Shown one piece after another: positions 1-6,579 of a stretch of 8,981 bases of DNA. Within the stretch, counting starts at the first letter, position 1, and each line of letters begins with the position of its first letter. The stretch covers positions 1 through 8,981 of the forward strand of contig DQVZ01000212.1 of the NCBI GenBank assembly GCA_015661465.1, in the 5' to 3' direction. The position numbers and the translations under genes are program-made. The notes under the pieces were generated by a model. It was not told the DNA's origin. It saw nothing but the letters and a program-made list of their open reading frames with translations, and made no database searches. Origin of the DNA: Aquifex aeolicus. GTDB taxonomy: Bacteria > Aquificota > Aquificia > Aquificales > Aquificaceae.

Positions 1-1190
1 AAGTATTTATCTCCTTCTCCGTAATCGTATATTCCGGGAATTTTAGCGGTTGTATAAGAAAGTCCGAAACCATCTTCCGAGAGGACTTCCTCTTCACCTA
101 TGAATACCCTTAGTCTTCTCTCATTGTCTACAAAAACCAGAATGTTGCCTTTTTTTGCAGCGCCGTCTATTCTGAAACCTTCAGGAAGGTTTAAACGTTC
201 CTTTTTTACAAGTTTATATCCCTCAAGTTCGAACCTGTAAACTTCTCCCCAGGAAGCTCCTTCACCCAGTTCTTGACCTATCAAAACTTTTTTCCCTTTT
301 TCAACGAATATTCCAAAGATATAAGGGATATTCTTCTTAGCAAGTATCAGTGTATCTCCTACGGGTTTTAGTATAGATGAACTCGCAGACCCGTTGGAAA
401 CGGAGTTTACAATAATCAGGTTTTCCTTCCCGTTCTCATAACAAACCACTCCTACAGGATATCCAGGTGGAAGTGAGTAAGAGGTAATTTCTATGAAATC
501 CGTTTTCAAAACTTCGTAAACTTTTAGCTTATCCGGGAAAAGGACAACCAAATAATCCTTCTTACCAAAGAGCTTACATATATCCGCCGAAAGAGGTAAA
601 TCCTCCAGACTTCTCACGAACTTAGCTTTTATAGCATAGTATTCAAATACAGTTTCTTTTCTATGGAAGGCTACGTTGGAAACAGGAAAAAAGGCTATAG
701 GTTTTCCTTTGAAGGAAACCCCGTAACCGTTTTCCATTTCTTTTACAACGTAATCGCAGTTGTCTGTTCCTCTGCTCAGATTCTCAATTACTTGACTTAA
801 AGAGTAAAAGCCCTCATCTTTGCCTATATAACAAACTCTGCCGGTGTATAGCTTAATCTTATCTCCTGCTTTAAATCCTTTATCTTCAATTGCTTTTGCT
901 ACGGAAAAATTATCCTTTGTAAGTGTTATTTCAATCTCACCGACTTTTTTCTCATCATATCCTAATACTTTCCTTGTAACAGGGTGAATTATAGCTTCAC
1001 CCTTTTGGAAAACCTCAAATCTTTCGCCGGGAAAAACTTTTCCTTTGGGAAGGTCTATTATTACCCTTGAGTTTTTTTTCTTTACTATGAAACCTTCCCT
1101 TTTGAAAAAGTTTAAAAGCTCTTGAGAAACTTGGGAGAAGGAAAAACCGATGACGAATAGTAAGATTAGAAAAGTATTAAAGGTACTCAC
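1..1190 (-). CDS. Secreted protein of unknown function, 3' end beyond the window
   Basis: An open frame of 396 codons runs without a stop to the left edge, so the C-terminus is missing. The start is GTG at 1190-1188: an in-frame TAG lies five codons upstream, no other usable start occurs nearby, and GAGAGG sits seven bases before it. Residues 4-19 are hydrophobic and end in SFSQ, suggesting a Sec signal peptide, although the n-region lacks Lys/Arg. Residues about 42-114 are beta-rich and carry a 'HPVTxxxLG' stretch (69-77) followed by VGEI and KAGDKIKL. That pattern resembles the FlgT C-terminal-like domain found ahead of beta-propeller (VCBS/FG-GAP-like) regions in some secreted proteins. 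The remainder, about 180-396, alternates short strands and turns, as a propeller would. The start overlaps the last 14 bases of leuB, so the two are probably co-transcribed, without an obvious functional link. The family assignment is inference; the reading frame and the export signal are better supported. Confidence 0.75.
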   Translation of the reverse strand, partial: MSTFNTFLILLFVIGFSFSQVSQELLNFFKREGFIVKKKNSRVIIDLPKGKVFPGERFEVFQKGEAIIHPVTRKVLGYDEKKVGEIEITLTKDNFSVAKAIEDKGFKAGDKIKLYTGRVCYIGKDEGFYSLSQVIENLSRGTDNCDYVVKEMENGYGVSFKGKPIAFFPVSNVAFHRKETVFEYYAIKAKFVRSLEDLPLSADICKLFGKKDYLVVLFPDKLKVYEVLKTDFIEITSYSLPPGYPVGVVCYENGKENLIIVNSVSNGSASSSILKPVGDTLILAKKNIPYIFGIFVEKGKKVLIGQELGEGASWGEVYRFELEGYKLVKKERLNLPEGFRIDGAAKKGNILVFVDNERRLRVFIGEEEVLSEDGFGLSYTTAKIPGIYDYGEGDKY

Positions 1191-2271
1191 CTTTAAACCT
1201 CTCTATATTTTCTAAAATTTTATCGGTGATTTCTTTAGTACCTACCTTAATGGTGTCTTCACTCCATATATCCGGTGTTCTATAACCCTGGTTTAATGTC
1301 TCTTCAATGGATTTCTCAATAAGGTCGTGGGCTTTATCCATTCCGAAAGAGTACTTGAGCATCATAGCTGCAGAAAGTATGGTAGCTATGGGATTGGCTA
1401 TACCTTTACCTGCTATATCGGGAGCCGAACCGTGAACCGGTTCGTATAGAGCGTATTTATCTCCTATACTTGCCGATGGAAGCATTCCCAGACTTCCGAC
1501 TACTACTCCTGCTTCATCGGATAAGATATCTCCGAAAATGTTGCCTGTGACTATCACATCAAAGGTTGTTGGTCTTCTGACGAGCTGCATAGCACAGTTA
1601 TCAACGTAAAGGTGTTCTAGTTCAACATCCGGGAAGTTTTTCTTTTCCTCTTCTACCACTTGTCTCCATAAAGCGCCCACTTCTAAAACATTCGCTTTAT
1701 CTACACTGGTGAGTTTTTTCCTCCTCTTTCTCGCTATTTCAAAGCTTTTCCTCACAATCCTTCTTATTTCTTCTTCGGTATATTTCATAGTGTTTACAGC
1801 ATATCTTTTCCTTTTTTCTTCAAAAATGCCTCTAGGTTCCCCGTAGTATATTCCCGAAGTAAGTTCCCTTATAACCAGCATATCCGTTCCCTTTACCACA
1901 TCCTCCTTTAGAGGAGATGCTGATACTAACGCATCCCATACCTTTGCCGGTCTAAGATTTGCATACAGGTCGAGTTCCTTCCTTATTTTTAGGAGCCCTT
2001 TCTCAGGCCTTTTATCTGTAGGAAGATTATCCCACTTTGGTCCTCCAACGGCTCCGAGAAGTATAGCATCAGAATTTCTACAGAGTTCCAAAGTTTCGTC
2101 GGGAAGAGGAGTTCCCGTTTCGTCTATTGCTATTCCACCTATTAATCCTTCCCTGTATTCAAACTGAACACCGTAAATTTCCGCAATTTTGTCCAAAACC
2201 CTGAGTGCCTGCTCGGTTATCTCAGGACCTATACCGTCCCCTCTTAAAAGGGCTATTTTGTATTTTTTCAT
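1177..2271 (-). CDS. leuB: 3-isopropylmalate dehydrogenase
   Basis: Oxidises and decarboxylates 3-isopropylmalate to 2-oxoisocaproate with NAD+, the third step of leucine synthesis, in the cytoplasm. The 364-residue product has the usual family length. Visible landmarks are the N-terminal GDGIGPE (11-17), substrate-binding arginines in IRKEL (R97), NLRP (R107) and RELTSG (R135), catalytic Tyr142 in GIYYGEPRG, Lys192 in SVDKANVL, and metal-binding Asp224, Asp248 and Asp252. [15 protein letters not shown] (280-294) carries Asp285, the family's marker for NAD+ rather than NADP+. The ATG at 2271 is chosen because it places the first beta strand (KIALLRGDG) at the normal distance; the frame is open a further 30 codons upstream, but that would run into carA on the other strand. 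There is no Shine-Dalgarno sequence before it. It diverges from carA and overlaps the downstream secreted-protein gene by 14 bases. Confidence 0.96.
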   Translation of the reverse strand: MKKYKIALLRGDGIGPEITEQALRVLDKIAEIYGVQFEYREGLIGGIAIDETGTPLPDETLELCRNSDAILLGAVGGPKWDNLPTDKRPEKGLLKIRKELDLYANLRPAKVWDALVSASPLKEDVVKGTDMLVIRELTSGIYYGEPRGIFEEKRKRYAVNTMKYTEEEIRRIVRKSFEIARKRRKKLTSVDKANVLEVGALWRQVVEEEKKNFPDVELEHLYVDNCAMQLVRRPTTFDVIVTGNIFGDILSDEAGVVVGSLGMLPSASIGDKYALYEPVHGSAPDIAGKGIANPIATILSAAMMLKYSFGMDKAHDLIEKSIEETLNQGYRTPDIWSEDTIKVGTKEITDKILENIERFKGEYL

Positions 2272-2294
2272 ACTGATGTATTTTAAAGGAAGAA

Positions 2295-2323
2295 AGTATA
2301 GAATAAAATCCAATATGCGTAAA
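2295..2323 (-). promoter_or_regulatory. Candidate leuB promoter
   Basis: On the minus strand TTTACG (2323-2318) and TATACT (2300-2295) are separated by 17 bases, matching the housekeeping consensus at four and five of six positions. Transcription would begin near 2288, about 17 bases before the leuB ATG. The -35 hexamer lies inside the first codons of carA, so the two divergent transcription units would share promoter DNA. This is a motif match by eye in AT-rich sequence, with no independent support. Confidence 0.4.
2299..2304 (+). promoter_or_regulatory. Possible -10 element for carA-pyrB
   Basis: TAGAAT lies 10 bases before the carA ATG at 2315, so a transcript starting about seven bases downstream would have a leader of only a few bases. 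No ribosome binding site lies between it and the ATG, and no convincing -35 hexamer is seen at the right distance (ATGTAT at 2276-2281 is poor). It faces the candidate leuB promoter in the same 43-base gap. Weak evidence. Confidence 0.22.
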
Positions 2324-2881
2324 CGTGCCATCTTAGCCCTCGAAGACGGTTCATATTTCATCGGATACTCCTTCGGAGCTTCGGGTGAAACTCAAGGAGA
2401 GTTGATTTTCAACACATCCATGACAGGTTATCAAGAAATACTTACAGACCCTTCTTATAAGGGCCAGATAGTAGTGATGACATATACCCAGATAGGAAAT
2501 TACGGCATCACCGAAGAAGATATAGAGAGTAAACGTATTCAGGTAAACGGCTTTGTAGTAAAGGAAGCCTTCTTTAAGTATTCCAATTGGAGAGCAAAAA
2601 AGAGCTTAGATGAATATTTGAAGGAATACGGTGTAGTGGGAATTTACGGTATAGATACAAGAGCCCTTGTAAAAAAGATAAGGGAAAAAGGAGCCATGAA
2701 GGGAGTAATTTCCACAATTGAAGAAGACCCAGTAAAGCTGGTAGAAAAAGCAAAAAGAATACCTGACATTTCTCGGCAAAATCTCGTGGAGGAAGTTTCT
2801 ACATGCGAAGTGTATCACTGGAATGAAGGAGATTACGACCTTATCAATGGTTTCTTAAAAAAAATAACCAAAAGCCTGTGA
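2315..2881 (+). CDS. carA: Carbamoyl-phosphate synthetase small chain, N-terminal part (first frame)
   Basis: This encodes the amino-terminal domain of the glutaminase subunit, the part unique to CarA that packs against the large chain and lines the ammonia route. From ATG 2315 the product begins [17 protein letters not shown] and contains [47 protein letters not shown] and NLVEEVST, in the order and spacing of E. coli CarA. Its last residues read FLKKITKSL and then TGA, which is not a normal CarA continuation; the homologous sequence resumes in the -1 frame just beyond a run of eight A. Read alone it gives 188 residues with no glutaminase domain. The frame is open upstream to 2189, but those residues have no counterpart in CarA and lie inside leuB, so 2315 is the start. 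No Shine-Dalgarno sequence precedes it. Confidence 0.88.
   Translation: MRKRAILALEDGSYFIGYSFGASGETQGELIFNTSMTGYQEILTDPSYKGQIVVMTYTQIGNYGITEEDIESKRIQVNGFVVKEAFFKYSNWRAKKSLDEYLKEYGVVGIYGIDTRALVKKIREKGAMKGVISTIEEDPVKLVEKAKRIPDISRQNLVEEVSTCEVYHWNEGDYDLINGFLKKITKSL
2857..2863 (+). other. Slippery heptamer A_AAA_AAA at the carA frame change
   Basis: Eight A residues occupy 2857-2864. In the upstream frame the codons are TTA AAA AAA ATA, so 2857-2863 form A_AAA_AAA, one of the best known -1 slip sequences (X_XXY_YYZ). Slipping one base back gives [17 protein letters not shown], joining both halves of CarA into 373 residues (E. coli CarA has 382). A run this long could equally cause RNA polymerase slippage, or be an indel or base-calling error. 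AAGGAGA (2826-2832) lies 24 bases upstream, farther than the roughly 10-14 bases of known stimulatory Shine-Dalgarno elements, and I could not identify a clear downstream hairpin or pseudoknot. Confidence 0.6.
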
Positions 2882-3435
2882 TAGCTGTTATAGATTTTGG
2901 TGTAAAGTTCAACATCTTAAGAAGGCTTGTATCGGAGGGAGCAAAAGTAGTAGTTATCCCTCCTAAGAATGCGGAAAGTATACTAGAGAAGATAAATCCC
3001 GATGCTATATTCCTTTCCAACGGTCCCGGAGACCCCCAAAGGGTTGTAGAAGGTATAAGATTGGTTAGAAAGTATAAGGAAAAGAAGCCCATTATGGGTA
3101 TATGCTTGGGATGTCAGATTATAGGGCTCGCATTGGGGGGCAAAACTTATAAACTGAAGTTTGGACATCACGGAGCAAATCATCCCGTCAAGGACTTAAG
3201 AACCGGCAAAATAGAAATCACATCCCAGAACCACAACTTCGCAATAGACCCAGAAAGCTTGCCCCAAGATGTTGAGATTACCCATATCAATCTTTTAGAC
3301 AATACCATTGAAGGTATAAGACATAAAGAGTTACCTATATTCGCTCTGCAGTATCACCCGGAGAACTCTCCCGGACCCCACGATTCATACTATTTATTTA
3401 AAGAATTTGTAAAACTCGCTCAAATCGGAAAATGA
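2878..3435 (+). CDS. carA: Carbamoyl-phosphate synthetase small chain, glutaminase part (second frame)
   Basis: This is the class I glutamine amidotransferase domain of CarA, which hydrolyses glutamine and passes ammonia to the large chain. Landmarks are VIDFGVKFNILRRL at the start, SNGPGDP (47-53), the nucleophile Cys76 in GICLGCQ, KFGHHGANHPV (94-103), TSQNHNFA and QYHPENSPGPHD with His160 and Glu162; the catalytic triad is complete. The nucleophile elbow reads GICLGCQ where GICLGHQ is usual. A separate chain could start at GTG 2878, which overlaps the upstream TGA as GTGA and would allow coupled re-initiation, but no Shine-Dalgarno sequence precedes it. If joined by a -1 slip, these residues become 189-373, with Cys264, His348 and Glu350 close to E. 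coli 269, 353 and 355. Its stop overlaps the pyrB start. No large-chain (carB) gene is in the window. Confidence 0.88.
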   Translation: MIAVIDFGVKFNILRRLVSEGAKVVVIPPKNAESILEKINPDAIFLSNGPGDPQRVVEGIRLVRKYKEKKPIMGICLGCQIIGLALGGKTYKLKFGHHGANHPVKDLRTGKIEITSQNHNFAIDPESLPQDVEITHINLLDNTIEGIRHKELPIFALQYHPENSPGPHDSYYLFKEFVKLAQIGK

Positions 3436-4313
3436 AGGGACTTATAAGTGTTTTTGACTTGAAAAAAGACGAAGTTGAAGAAATTCTACGCTTAGCCAAG
3501 GAGTTTAAAGAGGGCAGGAAAGAAAAAATTGAAGCCTCAGCAGTTCTGTTTTTTGCAGAACCTTCTACGAGGACAAGGTTATCTTTTGAAAAATCTGCAC
3601 GGGAACTCGGAATTGAAACCTATAATGTTTCTTCATCTGAAAGTTCTACTGTTAAAGGAGAAAGCTTTTACGATACTCTCAAAACCTTTGAGGGATTAGG
3701 ATTTGAATACGTGGTTTTCCGAGTACCCTTTGTTCTGTTTCCCTACGAAAGTATAGTGAACAGCTTAAGTCTCAGACTTATAAACGCAGGTGATGGTACT
3801 CATCAACATCCATCTCAGGGAATTATAGACCTGTTTACTTTAAAAGAGCATTTCGGAGAACTAAGAGATTTAAAAATTTTATACGTCGGAGACATAAAAC
3901 ACAGCAGAGTTTTTCGCTCAGGCGCACCGCTCTTTACTATGTTCGGAGCAAAGGTATCCGTTTCGGGACCTAGAACTTTAATACCGAGAGATATAGAAGT
4001 CTTTAAAGTGGAGAGAGTTTTTGACAATGTAGATGAAGGTATTGAATGGGCAGACGTAGTAATATGGCTCAGGCTTCAAAAGGAAAGACAAAGGGATAAC
4101 TTTATACCTTCCGAAACTTCATACTTTAGACAGTTTGGTCTTACGAAGGAAAGGTATGAAAGAGTTAGGTATTACATGCATCCCGGACCAGTGAACAGAA
4201 ATGTAGATATAGACTATGACCTTGTATACACTGAAAAATCTCTGATTTATATACAGGTGAAAAATAGTATCCATGTGAGAAAAGCCATATACAGATTTCT
4301 ATGGAACGGTTAA
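3432..4313 (+). CDS. pyrB: Aspartate carbamoyltransferase, catalytic subunit
   Basis: Condenses carbamoyl phosphate with aspartate to N-carbamoyl-aspartate, the second step of pyrimidine synthesis. The 293-residue product shows the carbamoyl-phosphate loop STRTR (45-49), Lys75 in STVKGES on the mobile loop shared with a neighbouring subunit, HPSQG (126-130), the hinge GDIKHSRV (153-160), the aspartate-binding R214 and Q216 in WLRLQKER, and HPGPVNR (250-256). The ATG overlaps the carA stop as ATGA, implying translational coupling, and no Shine-Dalgarno sequence is evident. No regulatory subunit gene (pyrI) is adjacent. The protein closely resembles the A. aeolicus enzyme, which is known to assemble with dihydroorotase into a dodecamer; similar assembly here is inference. 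Pairing with carA fits direct handling of heat-labile carbamoyl phosphate. The last 15 bases overlap the convergent gene. Confidence 0.96.
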   Translation: MKGLISVFDLKKDEVEEILRLAKEFKEGRKEKIEASAVLFFAEPSTRTRLSFEKSARELGIETYNVSSSESSTVKGESFYDTLKTFEGLGFEYVVFRVPFVLFPYESIVNSLSLRLINAGDGTHQHPSQGIIDLFTLKEHFGELRDLKILYVGDIKHSRVFRSGAPLFTMFGAKVSVSGPRTLIPRDIEVFKVERVFDNVDEGIEWADVVIWLRLQKERQRDNFIPSETSYFRQFGLTKERYERVRYYMHPGPVNRNVDIDYDLVYTEKSLIYIQVKNSIHVRKAIYRFLWNG

Positions 4314-4694
4314 GTAGTTTAGCTTTACAAAAGCCCGTATTTTTATAGTTCTTCTGTCCCACCATGCAAAGGCTATAACGCTTGCGGTCAAAGTTGTGAA
4401 TATTCCTGTGATTATCCATAGGAATGTATATAGCTGCTCAAAGCGTTTATCTACCTGTTCAAACCTTTTGTTCATATCTTCTCTTAATTCCGTTATTCTT
4501 TTGTCCATCAATTCAAACCTTTTGTTCAAGTCCTGTCTTAACTCCTCAAACCTTCTATCTGTCTGTTCCATAAAAGTTTTCAGGGTAGCCTTTATCTCGG
4601 CTATATCCTTAAGGATTTGCTTCTCTTCCGAAGGGCTGAGAGGATAAGCAAAAGCTGTAAACAAAAACAGTAAAATGCTTAAAAATTTTTTCAT
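4299..4694 (-). CDS. Small membrane-anchored coiled-coil protein of unknown function
   Basis: A 131-residue product with three visible parts. Residues 1-17 (MKKFLSILLFLFTAFAY) look like a Sec signal peptide, with possible cleavage after AFA. Residues about 21-88 form a highly charged coiled coil in which core positions F49, F60, I67, F78 and F85 are spaced 11, 7, 11, 7. Residues about 88-111 (from LYTFLWII to FAWW) are a transmembrane helix, followed by a basic tail. If the signal is cleaved, the coiled coil faces the periplasm and the basic tail the cytoplasm. No catalytic motif is present; a scaffold, tether or partner-binding role is conceivable but not shown. Small proteins of this build are familiar in thermophiles. 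The ATG at 4694 has only a weak TAGGT just upstream. The last codons overlap pyrB by 15 bases, so the tail may be an accidental extension. Confidence 0.72.
   Translation of the reverse strand: MKKFLSILLFLFTAFAYPLSPSEEKQILKDIAEIKATLKTFMEQTDRRFEELRQDLNKRFELMDKRITELREDMNKRFEQVDKRFEQLYTFLWIITGIFTTLTASVIAFAWWDRRTIKIRAFVKLNYLTVP
4458..4528 (-). repeat. Tandem 54-base repeat unit within the coiled-coil gene
   Basis: The 17-mer TTCAAACCTTTTGTTCA occurs identically at 4458-4474 and 4512-4528 (plus-strand reading), exactly 54 bases apart. In protein it marks two copies of an 18-residue unit, DLNKRFELMDKRITELRE and DMNKRFEQVDKRFEQLYT. The unit length equals one 11-residue plus one 7-residue coiled-coil period, so internal duplication of the gene is likely. 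Confidence 0.75.
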
Positions 4695-4718
4695 ACCTAT
4701 TAGTTTAATTCCTTATGT

Positions 4719-5258
4719 ATGTGTATGTATATTTCTATGGACTTAGCTAAATTTACTTTTTCAATTCTTTACAACGAAAACTATCGGGATAATTTAAACA
4801 GAGCTTTAGAGGAAATTGAAAGACGTTTTGGGAAAATTGATTTAATCTCCGAGGAATTTTACTTTGACTTTTTGGAAAACTATTACGGGAAAGAAATGGG
4901 AAAACCGTTAAAAAAGATTTACCTTTCCCTACAGGATTTAAAAGATAAAGGTCAGCTTGTTGATATAAAACTTGAATCCATGGAACTGGAAAAGGAGCTT
5001 TCCGTAAGAGGAAACAGAACCGTTAACTTAGACCCGGGGTACTTAGATGAGAGTCAATTAATTCTCGCTTCCCATAAGAGGAGAGGTGCAAGAATATACC
5101 TTTCCAAGGGAATTTATGCGGAAATAGAACTCCTTTACGTTTACGGGGGTTTCAGACCTATATATTGGACTTACAGGGATTATAGAGATGTGAGGGTAAG
5201 AAGTTTTTTCGAAAATATTCGCAAAAAATTCTTAAAAAGTAGGAAAAACTTGTTGTAA
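4719..5258 (+). CDS. DUF4416-family protein, function unknown
   Basis: The C-terminal half shows the hallmarks I associate with DUF4416: NLDPGYL (103-109), the LILASHKRRGARIYLSKGIY region (114-133), AEIELLYVYGGFRPI and WTYRDYR (150-156). The N-terminus has a matching first strand, AKFTFSILYNE. The biochemical role of this family is not established to my knowledge. The charged C-terminal tail (residues 157-179, rich in Arg/Lys) may be variable. Three in-frame ATG codons (4719, 4725, 4737) lie in a TATG-rich stretch without a Shine-Dalgarno sequence. The third, giving MDLAKFTF and 173 residues, best fits the family's N-terminus, while the longest gives 179 residues. It is separated from lysA by 12 bases, and from the divergent coiled-coil gene by only 24 bases. 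Family assignment is from memory of the motif; no search was made. Confidence 0.8.
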   Translation: MCMYISMDLAKFTFSILYNENYRDNLNRALEEIERRFGKIDLISEEFYFDFLENYYGKEMGKPLKKIYLSLQDLKDKGQLVDIKLESMELEKELSVRGNRTVNLDPGYLDESQLILASHKRRGARIYLSKGIYAEIELLYVYGGFRPIYWTYRDYRDVRVRSFFENIRKKFLKSRKNLL

Positions 5259-5261
5259 AAT
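5232..5261 (+). promoter_or_regulatory. Possible lysA promoter inside the preceding gene
   Basis: TTAAAA (5232-5237) and TAAAAT (5256-5261) are 18 bases apart, matching the housekeeping consensus at four and five of six positions. The predicted start lies about three bases before the lysA ATG at 5271, which has no Shine-Dalgarno sequence. Such A-rich stretches match -10 hexamers easily, so lysA could instead be read through from the upstream gene. Confidence 0.25.
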
Positions 5262-5270
5262 CTCTGTCTT

Positions 5271-6527
5271 ATGGAACTGCTGAAAGAATACAATCCTTAC
5301 CTTGAGTACAGAAATGAAGAACTTTTCTTAGAAGGTGTATCTTTAAGGGAGCTAGCAAAAGAGTACGGTACCCCTCTCTACGTTTACAGTGCAAACTATA
5401 TAAAAGATAGATTTAACGCTTATAGAGAGGCTTTTCCGGATGCCCTTATCTGCTATGCCGTAAAGGCAAACTTTAATCCTCACATAGTAAAGTATTTGGC
5501 CCAGCTTGGAGCCGGAGCCGATATAGTTTCAGGAGGAGAACTTTACTTAGCACTTAAAGCCGGTATTCCTGCAGAAAAAATAGTCTACGCAGGTGTTGGA
5601 AAAACGGAGAAAGAACTCACCGATGCCATAAACGCTGAAATTTTAATGTTCAACGTAGAGAGTCGCCAAGAGATAGAAGTCCTAAATGAAATTGCGGAAA
5701 GACTTGGTAAAAAGGTTAGAATTGCTATAAGGGTAAATCCCGATGTAGACCCTAAAACCCATCCCTACATTGCAACGGGAATGCAAAAAAGCAAATTCGG
5801 AATAGATATTAGGGAAGCGGAGAAGGAATACGAATACGCTTCAAAGTTCAAGAATATTGAAATTGTGGGTATACATTGCCATATAGGTTCACAGATTCTT
5901 GATATCTCTCCTTATAGGGAGGCAATAGAAAAAGTTGTAGATTTGTACGAAAAGCTTGTGAGTAAAGGGTTTGATATAAAGTACCTTGATATAGGCGGTG
6001 GATTGGGTATAAAGTACAAACCAGAGGATAAAGAACCCAAGCCTGTAGAACTTGCAGATTTAATAAGACCGTATATTGAGAAAGTTAAGGCAAAACTCAT
6101 TCTAGAACCCGGAAGGTCAATTTTAGGAAATGCGGGAATTCTTATAACGCAGGTTCAGTTCACAAAGGATAAAGGAAATAAACACTTTATAATTGTTGAC
6201 GCGGGGATGAACGACCTCGTAAGACCTTCCATATACAACGCCTACCACCATATAGTTCCCGCAGCTGTGTATGAACGAGAAAGTGTAAAAGCAGATATCG
6301 TAGGACCGATATGTGAAACCGGAGATTTCTTGGCCTCAGATAGGGAAATCCAAAAGTCTGTCAGAGGAGATTACTTAGTGGTACTCTCTGTTGGAGCTTA
6401 CGGCTTTGCTATGGCATCCCATTACAATATGAGACCAAGAGCTTCAGAGATAATGGTGGAGAACGGAGATATAAAATTAATAAGAAATAGAGAAAATTAC
6501 GAGTACATAATAGAGCCTTCCTTATAG
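5271..6527 (+). CDS. lysA: Diaminopimelate decarboxylase
   Basis: Removes carbon dioxide from meso-diaminopimelate to give L-lysine, the last step of the diaminopimelate pathway, using pyridoxal phosphate. The 418-residue product is a normal fold-III decarboxylase. Lys65 in CYAVKAN is the expected Schiff-base lysine. Further landmarks are GGELYLA, the HIGSQI motif that stacks on the cofactor, the glycine-rich IGGGLG phosphate loop, EPGRSI, the active-site cysteine in GPICETGDFLA contributed by the partner subunit, and GAYGFAMASHYNMRPR near the end. The ATG at 5271 gives the typical N-terminus (YLEYRNEELFLEGVSL before the barrel); the bases before it are pyrimidine-rich and contain no Shine-Dalgarno sequence. 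It lies 12 bases after the DUF4416-type gene and 52 bases before the Fur-family gene, so co-transcription with the former is plausible. Confidence 0.96.
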   Translation: MELLKEYNPYLEYRNEELFLEGVSLRELAKEYGTPLYVYSANYIKDRFNAYREAFPDALICYAVKANFNPHIVKYLAQLGAGADIVSGGELYLALKAGIPAEKIVYAGVGKTEKELTDAINAEILMFNVESRQEIEVLNEIAERLGKKVRIAIRVNPDVDPKTHPYIATGMQKSKFGIDIREAEKEYEYASKFKNIEIVGIHCHIGSQILDISPYREAIEKVVDLYEKLVSKGFDIKYLDIGGGLGIKYKPEDKEPKPVELADLIRPYIEKVKAKLILEPGRSILGNAGILITQVQFTKDKGNKHFIIVDAGMNDLVRPSIYNAYHHIVPAAVYERESVKADIVGPICETGDFLASDREIQKSVRGDYLVVLSVGAYGFAMASHYNMRPRASEIMVENGDIKLIRNRENYEYIIEPSL

Positions 6528-6530
6528 AAA

Positions 6531-6545
6531 TGATAAATATTATTG
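6531..6545 (+). promoter_or_regulatory. PerR-box-like sequence before the Fur-family gene
   Basis: TGATAAATATTATTG agrees with the Bacillus PerR box TTATAATNATTATAA at 10 of 14 specified positions and is an imperfect inverted repeat. It touches the -35 element of the candidate promoter for the regulator gene, a good place for autorepression. The gap is very AT-rich, so chance matches are likely; the location and the PerR-like protein are what make it worth listing. Confidence 0.3.
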
Positions 6546-6571
6546 AAAAGTTTTTCTTCTCATTTTATTTT
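6543..6571 (+). promoter_or_regulatory. Candidate promoter of the Fur-family gene
   Basis: TTGAAA (6543-6548) and TATTTT (6566-6571) are 17 bases apart, matching consensus at five and four of six positions. Transcription would start near 6578, at or just before the ATG at 6580, giving a leaderless message; this agrees with the T-rich sequence before the ATG, which has no ribosome binding site. Confidence 0.4.
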
Positions 6572-6579
6572 TATTTTTC

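Larger units (their letters stand above)
2315..3435 (+). other. carA: carA locus as a whole, in two frames
   Basis: Together the two frames cover a complete CarA: an N-terminal small-chain domain (residues 1 to about 150), a linker, and a class I glutaminase domain (about 189-373), with no gap or duplication relative to the family once one -1 shift is made at 2857-2864. Nothing else is damaged: there are no internal stops, the catalytic residues are intact and the downstream 4-base overlap with pyrB is preserved. That argues against an old, decaying pseudogene. The options are programmed or transcriptional slippage, a genuine two-polypeptide CarA, or a single-base error in the A run. Confidence 0.8.

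Noticed and set aside
2189..2314. Upstream extension of the carA frame with an earlier ATG
   Set aside because: These residues are antisense to leuB and have no match in CarA, whose normal N-terminus begins at ATG 2315.
2272..2361. Thirty extra codons upstream in the leuB frame, starting [10 protein letters not shown]
   Set aside because: They lie before the conserved first strand KIALLRGDG, have no family counterpart and would overlap the start of carA; ATG 2271 fits better.
2606..3183. Three minus-strand open frames of 66-82 codons opposite carA (2606-2818, 2844-3092, 2983-3183)
   Set aside because: Complementary to well-supported conserved coding sequence and without recognisable domains.
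3815..4027. Minus-strand 70-codon frame opposite pyrB
   Set aside because: Antisense shadow of conserved pyrB codons.
4322..4344. Hairpin GCTTT-ACA-AAAGC followed by TATTTTT after pyrB, as a possible terminator
   Set aside because: The stem is only five pairs with two G-C pairs, the T run is short and displaced, and it lies in the coding part of the opposite gene.
4165..4419. Minus-strand 84-codon frame across the pyrB 3' end
   Set aside because: Overlaps pyrB and, in another frame, the coiled-coil gene; no signal peptide, domain or plausible start.
4396..4647. Plus-strand 83-codon frame rich in Ser, Asn and Leu
   Set aside because: Its repetitive composition is the reverse complement of the coiled-coil repeats.
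5912..6100. Minus-strand 62-codon frame opposite lysA
   Set aside because: Antisense to conserved lysA motifs.
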